DNA of 64,000 nt, from assembly GCF_000785535.1 (NCBI RefSeq), contig NZ_CP007595.1:3494439-3558438 (forward strand). Direction: 5' to 3'. Under the pieces are notes generated by a model. It had not been told where the DNA came from. It was given only the letters and a program-made list of their open reading frames with translations, and ran no database searches. The DNA is from Arthrobacter sp. PAMC 25486 (GTDB taxonomy: Bacteria; Actinomycetota; Actinomycetes; Actinomycetales; Micrococcaceae). How positions within the stretch are numbered: the first letter of the stretch is position 1; every line of letters starts with the position of its first letter. Shown piece after piece: positions 8,903 to 18,027 of this stretch. A program made the translations under genes and the position numbers.

Positions 8903-10356
8903 GCAAGCACGCACAGCATGTCAGCTTTGTTCCGGCAGGGGAGTCCCGCTTTGAAAGGGATGCCCGACGGCGGAACGAACGTTCGCTGGCCAGCCCACCT
9001 CAGCCTTCCCTGTGGGAACGGATCGCCCACCCCATAGAAGATGGCGCCCCGTTGCGCTCGCAGGGTGACTGGGGGAAACGGGAACCGTCGTCGTTGCGTG
9101 GGCCGCACCGGCTGAGGCCTGCACCACACAGAGCTTCAACCATGACGTTTGCCGCGGCCTATCCCTTCTTGACGGAGTCGGGGCTGGGGCATGAAGGTAC
9201 CTATATCGGTACGGATGTTTTCGGTTCCGGCGCGTTCTCGTACGATCCTTGGATTCTTTACGAGAAGGGTGTGATCAGTGGGCCCTCCATCGTGGTGATC
9301 GGGACGGTTGGTACGGGGAAGTCCATGTGTGGAAAGTCCTTGGTCGCCCGGTCGGTGACGCTGGGCCGCAAGGCCGCCGTGGCTTCCGATCCCAAGGGGG
9401 AGTGGGTTCCTGTAGCCGAAGCCTTGGGCGGGAAAGTCATTTCAGTGGGGCCTGGTAAACCGGCGAGGGTAAACCCGCTTGATGCCGGGCCACGGTCCCT
9501 GCTGCTCTCGGACGAACAGTGGCTGGCGGTGGTCCGGCAGCGACGCCGCCACCTGCTGGTTGCCCTGGTCTCATTGATGCGGCAAGGACAGCCCATGAGC
9601 CCGGTGGAACACACCGCGCTGGACATGGCGCTGACTGACGCGGTGGCGGCCAACAGCACACCGACTCTTCCCATGGTCCTGCAGTACCTGCTCAACCCGA
9701 CCCCAGCAACAGTGGCACTGGTCGGACGTGACGGTGGGACCGGCGTCGGACATTCGCTGCGACGCACAGTGGCGGGTGACCTTGAAGGCATGTTCGATGC
9801 ACCCTCGACCGTTGCCTTTGATGCGGACGCGCCCATCATGGTCATGGACACCTCCGCGCTGATCGGCGCCTCTGAACAGGCGCTGTCCCTGGCGGCCGCG
9901 TGCGGAGCCACATGGCTGGAAGCGGCCGTGACGAATCCCGACGGAGCCAAGCGGATTGTTGTTTACGACGAGGGCTGGCGGATGCTCGCGGACCCGTACA
10001 TGCTCGCCAAGATGAGCGAGCAATGGCGGCTGGCGCGCACTTATGGGATCGCCAACCTGCTGATCATGCACAAGGTCGCCGACCTCAACGAGATTGGGGA
10101 TGGCAGCAGCGGACTGCGGCAAAAGGCGCTGGGCCTGCTGACGGAGGCGGACACCCGGATCATCTACCGGCAAAAGCACGACGCCATGCGGCTGACCAAG
10201 GAGGCCCTGGGTCTTACCGAGGCCGAGTGCGAGCACGTCGAGAACCTGCCCAAGGGCATGGGGCTGTGGAAGGTCGGCAACCGCTCGTTCATTGTCGCCA
10301 ACCGCATCACCACCGATGAGATGGCCGTTTTCGGCACTGACGAGGGGATGCGATGA
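8899..10356 (+). CDS. VirB4/TraC-like conjugation ATPase
   Basis: A 485-residue P-loop ATPase. Walker A GTVGTGKS lies at about residue 134 and Walker B RIVVYDEGW at about residue 352. The C-terminal region contains MHKVADLNEIGD and LLTEADTRIIYRQ, typical of VirB4/TraG-type hexameric ATPases. I chose ATG 8899, which overlaps the preceding stop and follows AAGGGG, over longer upstream options. It lacks the N-terminal VirB4 domain; the preceding SCO6880-like protein probably supplies it, so VirB4 appears split into two polypeptides, as is usual in actinobacteria. It would energise assembly and transfer at the membrane. Confidence 0.85.
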   Translation: MSKHAQHVSFVPAGESRFERDARRRNERSLASPPQPSLWERIAHPIEDGAPLRSQGDWGKREPSSLRGPHRLRPAPHRASTMTFAAAYPFLTESGLGHEGTYIGTDVFGSGAFSYDPWILYEKGVISGPSIVVIGTVGTGKSMCGKSLVARSVTLGRKAAVASDPKGEWVPVAEALGGKVISVGPGKPARVNPLDAGPRSLLLSDEQWLAVVRQRRRHLLVALVSLMRQGQPMSPVEHTALDMALTDAVAANSTPTLPMVLQYLLNPTPATVALVGRDGGTGVGHSLRRTVAGDLEGMFDAPSTVAFDADAPIMVMDTSALIGASEQALSLAAACGATWLEAAVTNPDGAKRIVVYDEGWRMLADPYMLAKMSEQWRLARTYGIANLLIMHKVADLNEIGDGSSGLRQKALGLLTEADTRIIYRQKHDAMRLTKEALGLTEAECEHVENLPKGMGLWKVGNRSFIVANRITTDEMAVFGTDEGMR

Positions 10357-12164
10357 TGCGTCGCAGTTTCGATGACGGAAACCCGCTCCTGAACGCCGCC
10401 CTGATTGCTACTGCCGCCTATCTGGGATTCTGCTTCTTCGTGCAAAGTGCCGCAGCCGCCGTCGTCGGCTGGAGCTGCCACGTTGCCGCGTCCTGGACAT
10501 TCAGCCCCTCCGCCGGCATCGGGCTGTTCGCAGGACAAATGAAGTGGATAGTGGATCCACCTGGCCAATGCGCCGTCAGCACCGGATCTGTGTGGTTGAT
10601 CGTCGGTCCCGCGCTCGCCGTCCTGGTGATTCTTGTGGTGACCGGGTACTTCTTGTGGCGTGTGTGGCGGCAGTCCGGGTCTTGGCTAAGGAAAGACATT
10701 CTCAGTCGTGACGGTGTCGCGCGCCGGGCGGAGGTAGTGCGTGACTTTGGCGCGCGAGCCGTCGTGAAGAGAGGGAAGTTCACCCGCCCGGGACTGGCAA
10801 GGCCACGGATTGAGGAAGTCTCCTGGACCGTTGGCCGGTCCCGTGGCGTGACGGTCCATGTGTCCACGGAAGAATCCATGGTTATTCAGGGCGCGCCACG
10901 CTCCGGCAAGGGACTGTACGTGATCATCAACGCCATTCTGGACGCGCCCGGGGCGGTCGTCACGACCTCTACCAGGGCAGACAACTTGGTGGTGACCATG
11001 AAGGCGCGAGCCTCTGGCGGCCGGCCCGTAACCGTGTTTGACCCGCAGGGCATGTCTGGACTACCAACGACGCTGAGATGGTCGCCGGTCCGAGGCTGCG
11101 AAGACCCCGACATTGCCACCCGGCGGGCCCTCGTCATCACGGCCGATACGGAATTCAAGGGTGAGAACGCCGCGTGGCAAAAACGCGCCGTCATCGTCCT
11201 CCAGTGCCTGTTGCATGCGGCGGCACTGTCCGGTGACGGCGTGAGAGCTTTCCGGCGGTGGTCTTCAAGTCCGATATTGGCCAAGGAAGCGCTTGAGTAT
11301 CTGGGGCAACCGGAGGCAGCACTTGGCTGGCAGGCTGACCTCCTAGGGATCATCGATGATGATCCCCGCAACACATCCAACTCGTGGATCGGTGTCAGCG
11401 CCGCCGTCGCGCCTTTGTCGTCACCGAAGGTCCTGGCGGCGCTTGACCCACATGGCGAGGCAGAACAGTTCGACCCGAAGGAATTCATTCGGCAACGAGG
11501 CACGCTGTACCTGATCGGCACAAAGTCGGGGGCCGCCGCGGCGGGCCCGTACCTCTCGGCCCTGATAGATGACATTGACTATGCAGCCAGGGAGATGGCC
11601 TTTGTCGCACCAGGCGGCCGACTGGATCCGCCGCTGTCCCTGATTCTGGACGAGATAGCGAATCTGTCGCCATGGCCAGGACTGCCGGTGGTGCTCTCTG
11701 ACGGCGGCGGGATTGGCATTTCCACCATCGTGGTCCTCCAATCCCTGTCCCAGGCGCGTTCCGGGTGGTCCATTGACGAGGCAGCGACTATTTGGGATGC
11801 GGCAATCATCAAGGTCATCTTCGGCGGTGGGTCCGACGAACGGGACCTGCGTGCCTTGGCCGGGTTGATTGGCGAACGGAGTACCACAGTCAACACCCGT
11901 TCCTGGTCATCCCAGGGGCGGCAGGACGGCGAGCAGATCAGAGAATCGCCGGTCATCCCGCTGCACGAGATCCGAAGGCTTCCGGCGGGAACGGCAATCA
12001 TGCTGGGCCGGCGCACCCGCCCAATCCTGCTGGACCTGACGGAATGGCACAAGCGCAAGGACGCCGCTCAGCTGGGCATCTCGAAGGAAGAAACAGAGCG
12101 CGAGCTCGCAGCAGGTCACCGGTTGCGGCAGGCAGCCGGACTGAATACCGATGTGGAAATTTGA
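10353..12164 (+). CDS. Type IV coupling protein (VirD4/TraG family)
   Basis: A 603-residue coupling protein that would dock the relaxase-DNA complex to the secretion channel. Two N-terminal membrane segments (about residues 12-33 and 80-102) precede the motor domain, with Walker A GAPRSGKG at about residue 180 and Walker B SLILDEIANL at about residue 427. The following GIGISTIVVLQSLSQ is the characteristic segment of TraG/VirD4 proteins. It overlaps the VirB4-like gene by 4 bases. The C terminus is hydrophilic and charged, suited to contact with transfer substrates. Confidence 0.9.
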   Translation: MMRRSFDDGNPLLNAALIATAAYLGFCFFVQSAAAAVVGWSCHVAASWTFSPSAGIGLFAGQMKWIVDPPGQCAVSTGSVWLIVGPALAVLVILVVTGYFLWRVWRQSGSWLRKDILSRDGVARRAEVVRDFGARAVVKRGKFTRPGLARPRIEEVSWTVGRSRGVTVHVSTEESMVIQGAPRSGKGLYVIINAILDAPGAVVTTSTRADNLVVTMKARASGGRPVTVFDPQGMSGLPTTLRWSPVRGCEDPDIATRRALVITADTEFKGENAAWQKRAVIVLQCLLHAAALSGDGVRAFRRWSSSPILAKEALEYLGQPEAALGWQADLLGIIDDDPRNTSNSWIGVSAAVAPLSSPKVLAALDPHGEAEQFDPKEFIRQRGTLYLIGTKSGAAAAGPYLSALIDDIDYAAREMAFVAPGGRLDPPLSLILDEIANLSPWPGLPVVLSDGGGIGISTIVVLQSLSQARSGWSIDEAATIWDAAIIKVIFGGGSDERDLRALAGLIGERSTTVNTRSWSSQGRQDGEQIRESPVIPLHEIRRLPAGTAIMLGRRTRPILLDLTEWHKRKDAAQLGISKEETERELAAGHRLRQAAGLNTDVEI

Positions 12165-12176
12165 GAGGAGACAACC

Positions 12177-12662
12177 ATGGACGAGGAAGAGTCCTTTGAA
12201 TACACGGTAGGCGGGGGAGCAGAAGATGAATTTGCCGCCATGCTGTTTGGCTCCACCGAGGGCAGACGGTCAGGCCGTATTCCTGTGACCTACCGGTGGC
12301 GGGACATGGACCCGCGCACAGCGGAAGCGGTATGGAAGCACTTGGGCCAGTGGGTCCAATGGCTCGTGGACACCTACCACCTGCCCACCTCCGTGATCCC
12401 AGACTGCTGGTGGAAGCACAGCGATATGGTCGCCGAGCTCTATGGGCTTCAGCGCGCCGAGCAGGCTTCCTACACCGAGGACGACGGCGGCTTCGGTCCC
12501 ATCACGTTCCACGAGCGCCTGACGTCGAGCATTGAGCGCATGCGCGAACACACAAGGACGGCAGGATGTGTGGGGCTGCAGGCCCACAGGGTGCCCGGAC
12601 GCCGGACGTTGCCGCCGGAGGGCCCTGGGCATCCCAACTGGACCCCGGATTCGGACGGCTGA
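12177..12662 (+). CDS. DUF4913 domain protein of the conjugation module
   Basis: A 161-residue soluble protein. Residues about 45-105 contain the DUF4913 pattern: YRWRDMDPRTAEAVWKHL, W-x2-WL and IPDCWWKH. DUF4913 proteins recur beside coupling-protein genes in actinobacterial conjugative elements, but their function is unknown. Start ATG 12177 has GAGAGGAG 7 bases upstream, and the gap from the coupling-protein gene is 12 bases, so it belongs to the same operon. The acidic N terminus (about 30 residues) is unstructured-looking. Confidence 0.8.
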   Translation: MDEEESFEYTVGGGAEDEFAAMLFGSTEGRRSGRIPVTYRWRDMDPRTAEAVWKHLGQWVQWLVDTYHLPTSVIPDCWWKHSDMVAELYGLQRAEQASYTEDDGGFGPITFHERLTSSIERMREHTRTAGCVGLQAHRVPGRRTLPPEGPGHPNWTPDSDG

Positions 12663-12677
12663 CGTATCAGCATGTTG

Positions 12678-12700
12678 TTCATGGTTCTGGGCACCATGAA
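12678..12700. promoter_or_regulatory. 8-bp perfect inverted repeat upstream of the ardC-type gene
   Basis: TTCATGGT at 12678-12685 and ACCATGAA at 12693-12700 with a 7-base spacer. An outer G:C pair makes it 9 bp. No T-run follows, so it is not a standard terminator. It sits in the 88-base gap between the DUF4913 gene and the antirestriction gene, suiting a dimeric repressor site or an mRNA hairpin. Confidence 0.4.
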
Positions 12701-12750
12701 CTTGTATCCGGTGTGAAGCCACCAAACGGGTGATTGTGGAGGTAGTGAAA

Positions 12751-13914
12751 ATGAGCGCAGAATCGTTGGATTCCGATCTTGAACTTGGCAATGGCGTCGC
12801 CGGGCCACACCTGGCGCCACCTCCGAGTCATCTGGCCCCGGCAGAACGAGTCGAAGCACTGACCCAAGGGCTCGTCGATCTCCTGGACCAGGCGGTCGAT
12901 GAGCCATGGCGATGGCAAATACTCCTCGACAACTCAGCTACTCTATGGCGCTACTCTGGCGGCAACGCCGCCATGCTCATGGCTCAGATGCAGGAACGCG
13001 GCAAGGAACCGCCCACCTTGGTAGCCGGCTACAAGGAGTGGCAACGGCACGGTCGTTATGTACTCAAGGGCGAACACGCACTTTGGGTCATCGCACCGCT
13101 AACCGCCAGGGCCGATGCAGAAGAAGACGTTCAGGCGGCGAAGCCGCAAACCCCCAGCACGCCAGGTGGCCTTGCGGATCGTAGCAGAACTCGCATCATT
13201 GGCTGGCGGGGCCAAGCTGTCTTCGACGTGTCCCAGACTGAGGGTGAGCCACTGCTGGTTCCACGCGGCAACGCGGACCTTGTGGAGGAGCCGAGCGTCG
13301 ACCACGAGGAATTGTGGACATCGTTAATCGGGATCGCAGGAAGCCGCGGATTCGCCGTGGAATTATCTGACAGCCAACATTCTTTGGCCAGCGGCTACAC
13401 GAACTTCACTTCGCACCAGATAAGTATCGGGGAATGGATTGACGGGGATGACAGGCTCGCTGTGCTCGCTCACGAACTCGGCCATGTCATGCTTCACGGT
13501 CCTGACGATGTTATTGGGCAGCTCTACGGCAGTAGTGCCGAGCACCGTGGACTGGCAGAGGTCGAAGCGGAATCGGTTGCTTATGTCGTGATGAAGGCCC
13601 ATGGCATCGACCGTGGGCCTCAATCGTCCAGCTACTTGGCTGGATGGGCCGACGCTGTCATCGCGGCGGAGGCAGACTCAATTGTCTCGCCAACCGCAGG
13701 ATGCAAGTTGCTGTCCCGGACCGACATCGCCAAATCAGTCTTGGCACGGGTGACATCGGCGTCCAAATGCATCCTGGAGAATTCGGCCCATCCTTTGCAT
13801 GGAGGACGGTTGCCAATTTCCTCCCTAAAATTCCATGTCAGTGACGTAAGCGTGAGTTCACCGCAGGTGCGGTTGGTCCGGCGAACTGCCGTGAACAAGC
13901 CCACTTTGCAATGA
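12751..13914 (+). CDS. ArdC-type antirestriction protein with zinc metallopeptidase domain
   Basis: A 387-residue two-domain protein. Residues about 30-120 match the ArdC N-terminal ssDNA-binding domain (NSATLWRYSGGNAAMLMAQM, then a GYKEWQRHGRYVLKGEH-type motif). Residues about 200-300 carry a zinc peptidase domain with LAHELGHVMLH (HExxH) and a downstream EVEAESVAYVV glutamate helix. ArdC proteins protect incoming single-stranded plasmid DNA from host restriction, which fits the location in a conjugation module. I chose ATG 12751, with GGAGG 8 bases upstream, over the GTG at 12730. The C-terminal 90 residues are not recognised. Confidence 0.85.
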   Translation: MSAESLDSDLELGNGVAGPHLAPPPSHLAPAERVEALTQGLVDLLDQAVDEPWRWQILLDNSATLWRYSGGNAAMLMAQMQERGKEPPTLVAGYKEWQRHGRYVLKGEHALWVIAPLTARADAEEDVQAAKPQTPSTPGGLADRSRTRIIGWRGQAVFDVSQTEGEPLLVPRGNADLVEEPSVDHEELWTSLIGIAGSRGFAVELSDSQHSLASGYTNFTSHQISIGEWIDGDDRLAVLAHELGHVMLHGPDDVIGQLYGSSAEHRGLAEVEAESVAYVVMKAHGIDRGPQSSSYLAGWADAVIAAEADSIVSPTAGCKLLSRTDIAKSVLARVTSASKCILENSAHPLHGGRLPISSLKFHVSDVSVSSPQVRLVRRTAVNKPTLQ

Positions 13915-14134
13915 GAAGCACGTAGCCAGATATTAATGCCTGTACTCCCAGCCCAGCAAAACCATTCGGGGCTCACACGGCGCCGTAGATAGCGAACCAA
14001 CTCGACGTGACTCACACGGCGACCGGCGCACTCAGCTGGCCGGCGGGTGTATCGGAACTTTGTCGGACCGGCGTGATTCAATGATCTTGGTCCGCAGGTG
14101 TGGGCAAGGGATCTCGATGAGGATATGACGCGAC

Positions 14135-16303
14135 ATGGTGGAATTGGGTACAGGGCTTCAGGGGAACTATTGGTTTGTTGGCGCATACTTCAACGACAGG
14201 GATCCCAAAGATCAGACTGATCGTTTCATTGCAGACGGGATCTGGGAAAACGGGTTTGAGGACCAGCTCCTGGACACCGTCAAGTCCATGCAGCCCGGAG
14301 ACAAGATTGCAATCAAGTCCGCCTACGTCCGCAAACACGGTCTGCCTTTTGATAGCCAAGACAACATGGTCTCGACAATGGGCATCAAGGCCGTAGGAAC
14401 CATCACCGGCAACCGCGGGGATGGACGCTACATTGACGTTGATTGGCAGCCGTTCGATGCTCCTCATGAGTGGTACTTCTACACCGCCAGGTCCACCGTA
14501 TGGAAGGTGACGCCAAAGGACTGGAAAAGCGAAGGTCTTATCCGTTTCGCGTTCCACGACGAATCACAGGACCTGGATCGGTTCAGAAATGACCCCGCAT
14601 GGTCGGCCAGATTTGGTGACCCTGACGTGGGGATGAAGTATGACTTTGCGTGGACCACGTTTTATGAAGAGCTGGCCACTGAACTCTTGAAGTTCAAGGA
14701 CAACCGTGCCGCACTTCTCTCTATGCTGGGCGAGCTCCAGCAGAAGCACACCGTGTTGGGGTACCTGATGGACAGAGATGCCAACGGTGTCTCACAGCCG
14801 CTGACCGATATCTGCCCATTTACGGTTCTTGCAACCTTCAACCGCGGGATCACCTCGCTAAAGCGCACCGCTCTGGCCGCCGATTGGGGCAAGGCACTGG
14901 GAGTTTCAACACCGGCGCCGGTTAGTTTCGACGGCCTTCCGCTGGTCAACAATATGAATTCCTGGTTTTTCCTGTTTTCCGACGACCAAGGCAGTAACGA
15001 CATTGACACGCTCTGGAAGGTCTTCGAGGCTGCGCTGAGGCTTGCCAGTACTCCAGACGAGCATGAACGCACCCAATTTGTGGAAGCGTACGACGCCGCG
15101 CGGGTGCTGCCACAGGTCAGGACGAAGCTCAGCATGGGATTATTCTGGAGCCGCCCCTGGAATTTCCTTCCCTTGGACGGGCAATCTCGCAGGTATTTGA
15201 AGTCTGAGCTGATGCTGGATGGGAACCTTCAGACCGCTGACGGCACTCAGTATCTGGCAACGATTGACCTGCTGTCGGCCAAGTTCGACGATGCCGAGTA
15301 CGCGGTACATTCATTCCCGGAGCTGTCATGGACAGCGTTCCTCACACCCGGTGTAGCCGCGGCTGAGTCGCAAATGGATGACGTGGACGAAGACAGTGTG
15401 GAACAGACTTCGGCAGTCCCTTTGACCGCCTACACCGTTGAGAACATTGTGGCGGACGGATGCTTTCTTTCACCGGACGACCTGAGGGAGATGCTTGAGC
15501 GCTGGCGCACCAAGAAGAACTTGATCCTGCAGGGTCCTCCTGGAACTGGCAAGACATGGCTGGCCCGCCGGCTCGCCCAGGCCCTCATTGGCACCAAGGA
15601 TTTGCGCACTGCAATCCGGGCTGTTCAGTTCCACCCAAACGCCTCCTATGAAGATTTTGTCCGCGGCTGGCGTCCTGGCCCGGATGGGCAGCTTGCGCTC
15701 ATCGATGGGCCTTTCCTTGAAATGGTTGAAAGGGCCAATGCTGCTCCTGAGATTCCGCATGTGCTTCTCATCGAGGAAATCAATCGGGGAAATCCTGTTC
15801 AAATTTTTGGTGAGCTCCTGACTCTGATTGAAGCCGGGAAGCGGTCCCCACGGGAGGCACTACATCTTGCATACCCTCGTTCATCGGATGAAACCGTCCA
15901 TGTCCCCTCCAACTTGTACATCATCGGCACGATGAATCTCGCCGACCGGTCACTGGCAATCATGGACCTGGCATTCCGCAGGCGGTTCGGTTTCGTTTCC
16001 TTGGAACCGGCTGTCAATGACCGCTGGGCTGAGTGGGTGCACTCCAATTTCAAGGTCTCGAAGTCCGACCTGAAGGACATTCAGCTTCGGTTCGCTTCTC
16101 TCAACAAGACTATCGCGGACGACCCGAACTTGGGGAGCCAGTTCATGCTCGGACACAGCTTCATCACACCGACATCAGAGATTGATTCATTTCGGTCGTG
16201 GTTCGAGGCCGTGGTAACCACGGAGATCGGCCCAACGCTTGATGAATACTGGTTCGACAATCCTGAGAAGGTTCGGTCCTTGTGTCGCGATCTGCTCAAT
16301 TGA
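14135..16303 (+). CDS. mcrB: McrB-like AAA+ restriction GTPase with EVE-like N-terminal domain
   Basis: A 722-residue protein. The N-terminal ~150 residues resemble an EVE/PUA-type modified-base reader (NYWFVGAYFND, MQPGDKIAIKSAY, VGTITGN, VDWQPF). A middle helical region is followed by an AAA_5/McrB motor: Walker A GPPGTGKTW at about residue 466, Walker B VLLIEEINRGN at about residue 543, and sensor/arginine-finger segment MNLADRSLAIMDLAFRRRF. McrB translocates on DNA containing modified bases and recruits the McrC nuclease, encoded directly downstream with overlap. The pair is a type IV restriction system carried as cargo between the transfer genes and the relaxase operon. Which base modification it recognises is not known. 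Confidence 0.85.
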   Translation: MVELGTGLQGNYWFVGAYFNDRDPKDQTDRFIADGIWENGFEDQLLDTVKSMQPGDKIAIKSAYVRKHGLPFDSQDNMVSTMGIKAVGTITGNRGDGRYIDVDWQPFDAPHEWYFYTARSTVWKVTPKDWKSEGLIRFAFHDESQDLDRFRNDPAWSARFGDPDVGMKYDFAWTTFYEELATELLKFKDNRAALLSMLGELQQKHTVLGYLMDRDANGVSQPLTDICPFTVLATFNRGITSLKRTALAADWGKALGVSTPAPVSFDGLPLVNNMNSWFFLFSDDQGSNDIDTLWKVFEAALRLASTPDEHERTQFVEAYDAARVLPQVRTKLSMGLFWSRPWNFLPLDGQSRRYLKSELMLDGNLQTADGTQYLATIDLLSAKFDDAEYAVHSFPELSWTAFLTPGVAAAESQMDDVDEDSVEQTSAVPLTAYTVENIVADGCFLSPDDLREMLERWRTKKNLILQGPPGTGKTWLARRLAQALIGTKDLRTAIRAVQFHPNASYEDFVRGWRPGPDGQLALIDGPFLEMVERANAAPEIPHVLLIEEINRGNPVQIFGELLTLIEAGKRSPREALHLAYPRSSDETVHVPSNLYIIGTMNLADRSLAIMDLAFRRRFGFVSLEPAVNDRWAEWVHSNFKVSKSDLKDIQLRFASLNKTIADDPNLGSQFMLGHSFITPTSEIDSFRSWFEAVVTTEIGPTLDEYWFDNPEKVRSLCRDLLN

Positions 16304-17412
16304 CGCCAGAGGAAAAAGTATCGACGCCCACGGTGGTCATCTCGGGGAAGACTGAGATTCCCATTGCCAATCTGTGGATGTTGATGCTTTACGCGTCCAA
16401 GTTCTATGAGCCCGGCACAGAGTCCATTGATGGGGCCGAGAAGTATCCGGAGCTTCTGCCCGATTTGCTGGCAGAAATCCTGGTGGCAAGTGTCGGTGAG
16501 CGAATCCGAAAGCCGCTGACCCCCATCTTCTCCATGGCGTCTCGGGATCTGCGCCGCGTCCGGGGAAGGATCGACGCCCTTCGAACTGAGTCTCACCAAT
16601 TGCTTCGGCAGGGGCAGATCGCATGCCGCTTTGATGAGTTAACCAATGATTCACCGCGCAACAGGATGGTCTTGGCGGCACTCAACGCACTGGCCCCGCT
16701 GGTAGGTTCGAAGTCACTGGCATCAGAATGCCGCAACCAGTCTCGCGCTTTGGAACGGATGGGCGTCTCGTCCCATTATTCTGCGAGGGAGGCCAGGGCC
16801 CTTCATATCCGGCTGACACGCAATGACACCCATGATTGGCGCATGATTCACGCAGCTCAACTGGCCTTGGCGATGGATCTCCCCATGGATAGCGCGGCGC
16901 CCCAGGGGATCACGAGGAAGTCCCTCGATATCCACGAGTTCCGGAGATTGTTCGAGGCAGCCGTTGGTGGGCTCTACGCCGCCACGCTGGTCTGTGGTGG
17001 CTGGCGCGTACTCCGCGGTCGCCAGCTTGAATGGAACGCCGAATTCGGCACGAACGGTGCGTCCGCTTTAATGCCACAGATGAAGACCGACATCATTCTT
17101 GAGAATGCCACGGACAACCGCCGCATTGTCATTGACACGAAGTTCACCTCGATCCTCGCCCACGGCAAGTACGGAAAGGATACGTTCAAGAGCAGCCATC
17201 TCTACCAGTTGTACACCTACGTTCGGACGCAGGAAAAGGAGTCAGACCCGCTGTCTGTGTCATCCGAGGGGATGCTCATCTACCCCGCCACCGGACAAAC
17301 GATCCGGGAAACCATTCAGCTATCCGGCCACAAGATGACGGTCGCGACCATTGACCTAACACTTCCAGCGGCTCAAATACGCCGACAGCTGTTGGATGTC
17401 ATCTTGGCGTAG
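16282..17412 (+). CDS. mcrC: McrC-like nuclease subunit
   Basis: A 376-residue McrC-family protein. The N-terminal part has IPIANLWMLMLYASKF and DLLAEILVASV, typical of McrC. The nuclease motif is at about residues 265-287: TDIIL, then IVIDTKF, giving the D-x(n)-D-x-K pattern of PD-(D/E)xK enzymes. The GTG at 16282 gives the longest form and overlaps mcrB by 22 bases; the TTG at 16300, in an ATTGA overlap with the mcrB stop, is equally plausible. It would act only with McrB to cut modified DNA. It is the last + strand gene before the relaxase operon, which runs towards it. Confidence 0.82.
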   Translation: MSRSAQLTPEEKVSTPTVVISGKTEIPIANLWMLMLYASKFYEPGTESIDGAEKYPELLPDLLAEILVASVGERIRKPLTPIFSMASRDLRRVRGRIDALRTESHQLLRQGQIACRFDELTNDSPRNRMVLAALNALAPLVGSKSLASECRNQSRALERMGVSSHYSAREARALHIRLTRNDTHDWRMIHAAQLALAMDLPMDSAAPQGITRKSLDIHEFRRLFEAAVGGLYAATLVCGGWRVLRGRQLEWNAEFGTNGASALMPQMKTDIILENATDNRRIVIDTKFTSILAHGKYGKDTFKSSHLYQLYTYVRTQEKESDPLSVSSEGMLIYPATGQTIRETIQLSGHKMTVATIDLTLPAAQIRRQLLDVILA

Positions 17413-17482
17413 CAAGGGCCGGCACTAGCGATCGCAGTTGAGCTCGGTGCGGTCTCTTCATTCTTAATCAGGAAGACCTCAT

Positions 17483-17998
17483 TTACCCCTGTGAGGGAGC
17501 TATGGCACGGCAATCAGATTCTGCAATCCGGTACGTCGGTGGCCAGGGCTGGCCGACGTGAACTTGCACTGGGTCGGGGGTAATGAGAATGACCGAGCCA
17601 GGCCAGTACGTTCCCCCTCTGCCCTCGATCCAAGCGGACTGCGTGTATCCGAACTGGTCCCAATTGATGGTGACCCAGGCACCAGTGGGCTGGACTTCTT
17701 GGACACTGAGGACCGTGACTTCGGTGGTTGTACCGCCGGCGAGGCGAGCATCCCTAAACTGCTGCCACAGGCGCTGTGCGTTTGCATCCCAGGCCCGAGC
17801 ACGTCGTACTTTGAATACCCATCGCAGGGCCAGCACTGCCACGATCACGACAAATAGCGTAGCGATTGTTGTGAGCCACGCTGGCGCCGGCCAGTTCGCG
17901 AGGGTTGCCGGAACCAAATAGAGCGTGCACAGGCCAACTAGGACGCTCCAAATGATGAGCGGCGCTGTGGCAACTGATGGTCTGATCATTGGGTTCAT
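17483..17998 (-). CDS. Two-TM membrane protein downstream of the relaxase
   Basis: A 171-residue protein with two adjacent membrane segments (about residues 12-35 and 43-62), then a soluble domain containing TEVTVLSVQ and GAWVTINWDQFGYTQSAW. A longer frame is open upstream but would run into the relaxase gene; ATG 17998, with a purine-rich GAGG just upstream and a 29-base gap from the relaxase stop, is preferred. The family is not recognised. Its place as last gene of the relaxase operon suggests a role in transfer or in entry exclusion, by context only. Confidence 0.6.
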   Translation of the reverse strand: MNPMIRPSVATAPLIIWSVLVGLCTLYLVPATLANWPAPAWLTTIATLFVVIVAVLALRWVFKVRRARAWDANAQRLWQQFRDARLAGGTTTEVTVLSVQEVQPTGAWVTINWDQFGYTQSAWIEGRGGTYWPGSVILITPDPVQVHVGQPWPPTYRIAESDCRAIAPSQG

Positions 17999-18027
17999 GA
18001 CCTCACGACTTCCTTTCGACTTCCAGC

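Noticed and set aside
13970..14025. Direct repeat CTCACACGGCG upstream of mcrB as an operator pair
   Set aside because: Eleven bases, two copies, no symmetry; could be chance in GC-rich DNA.
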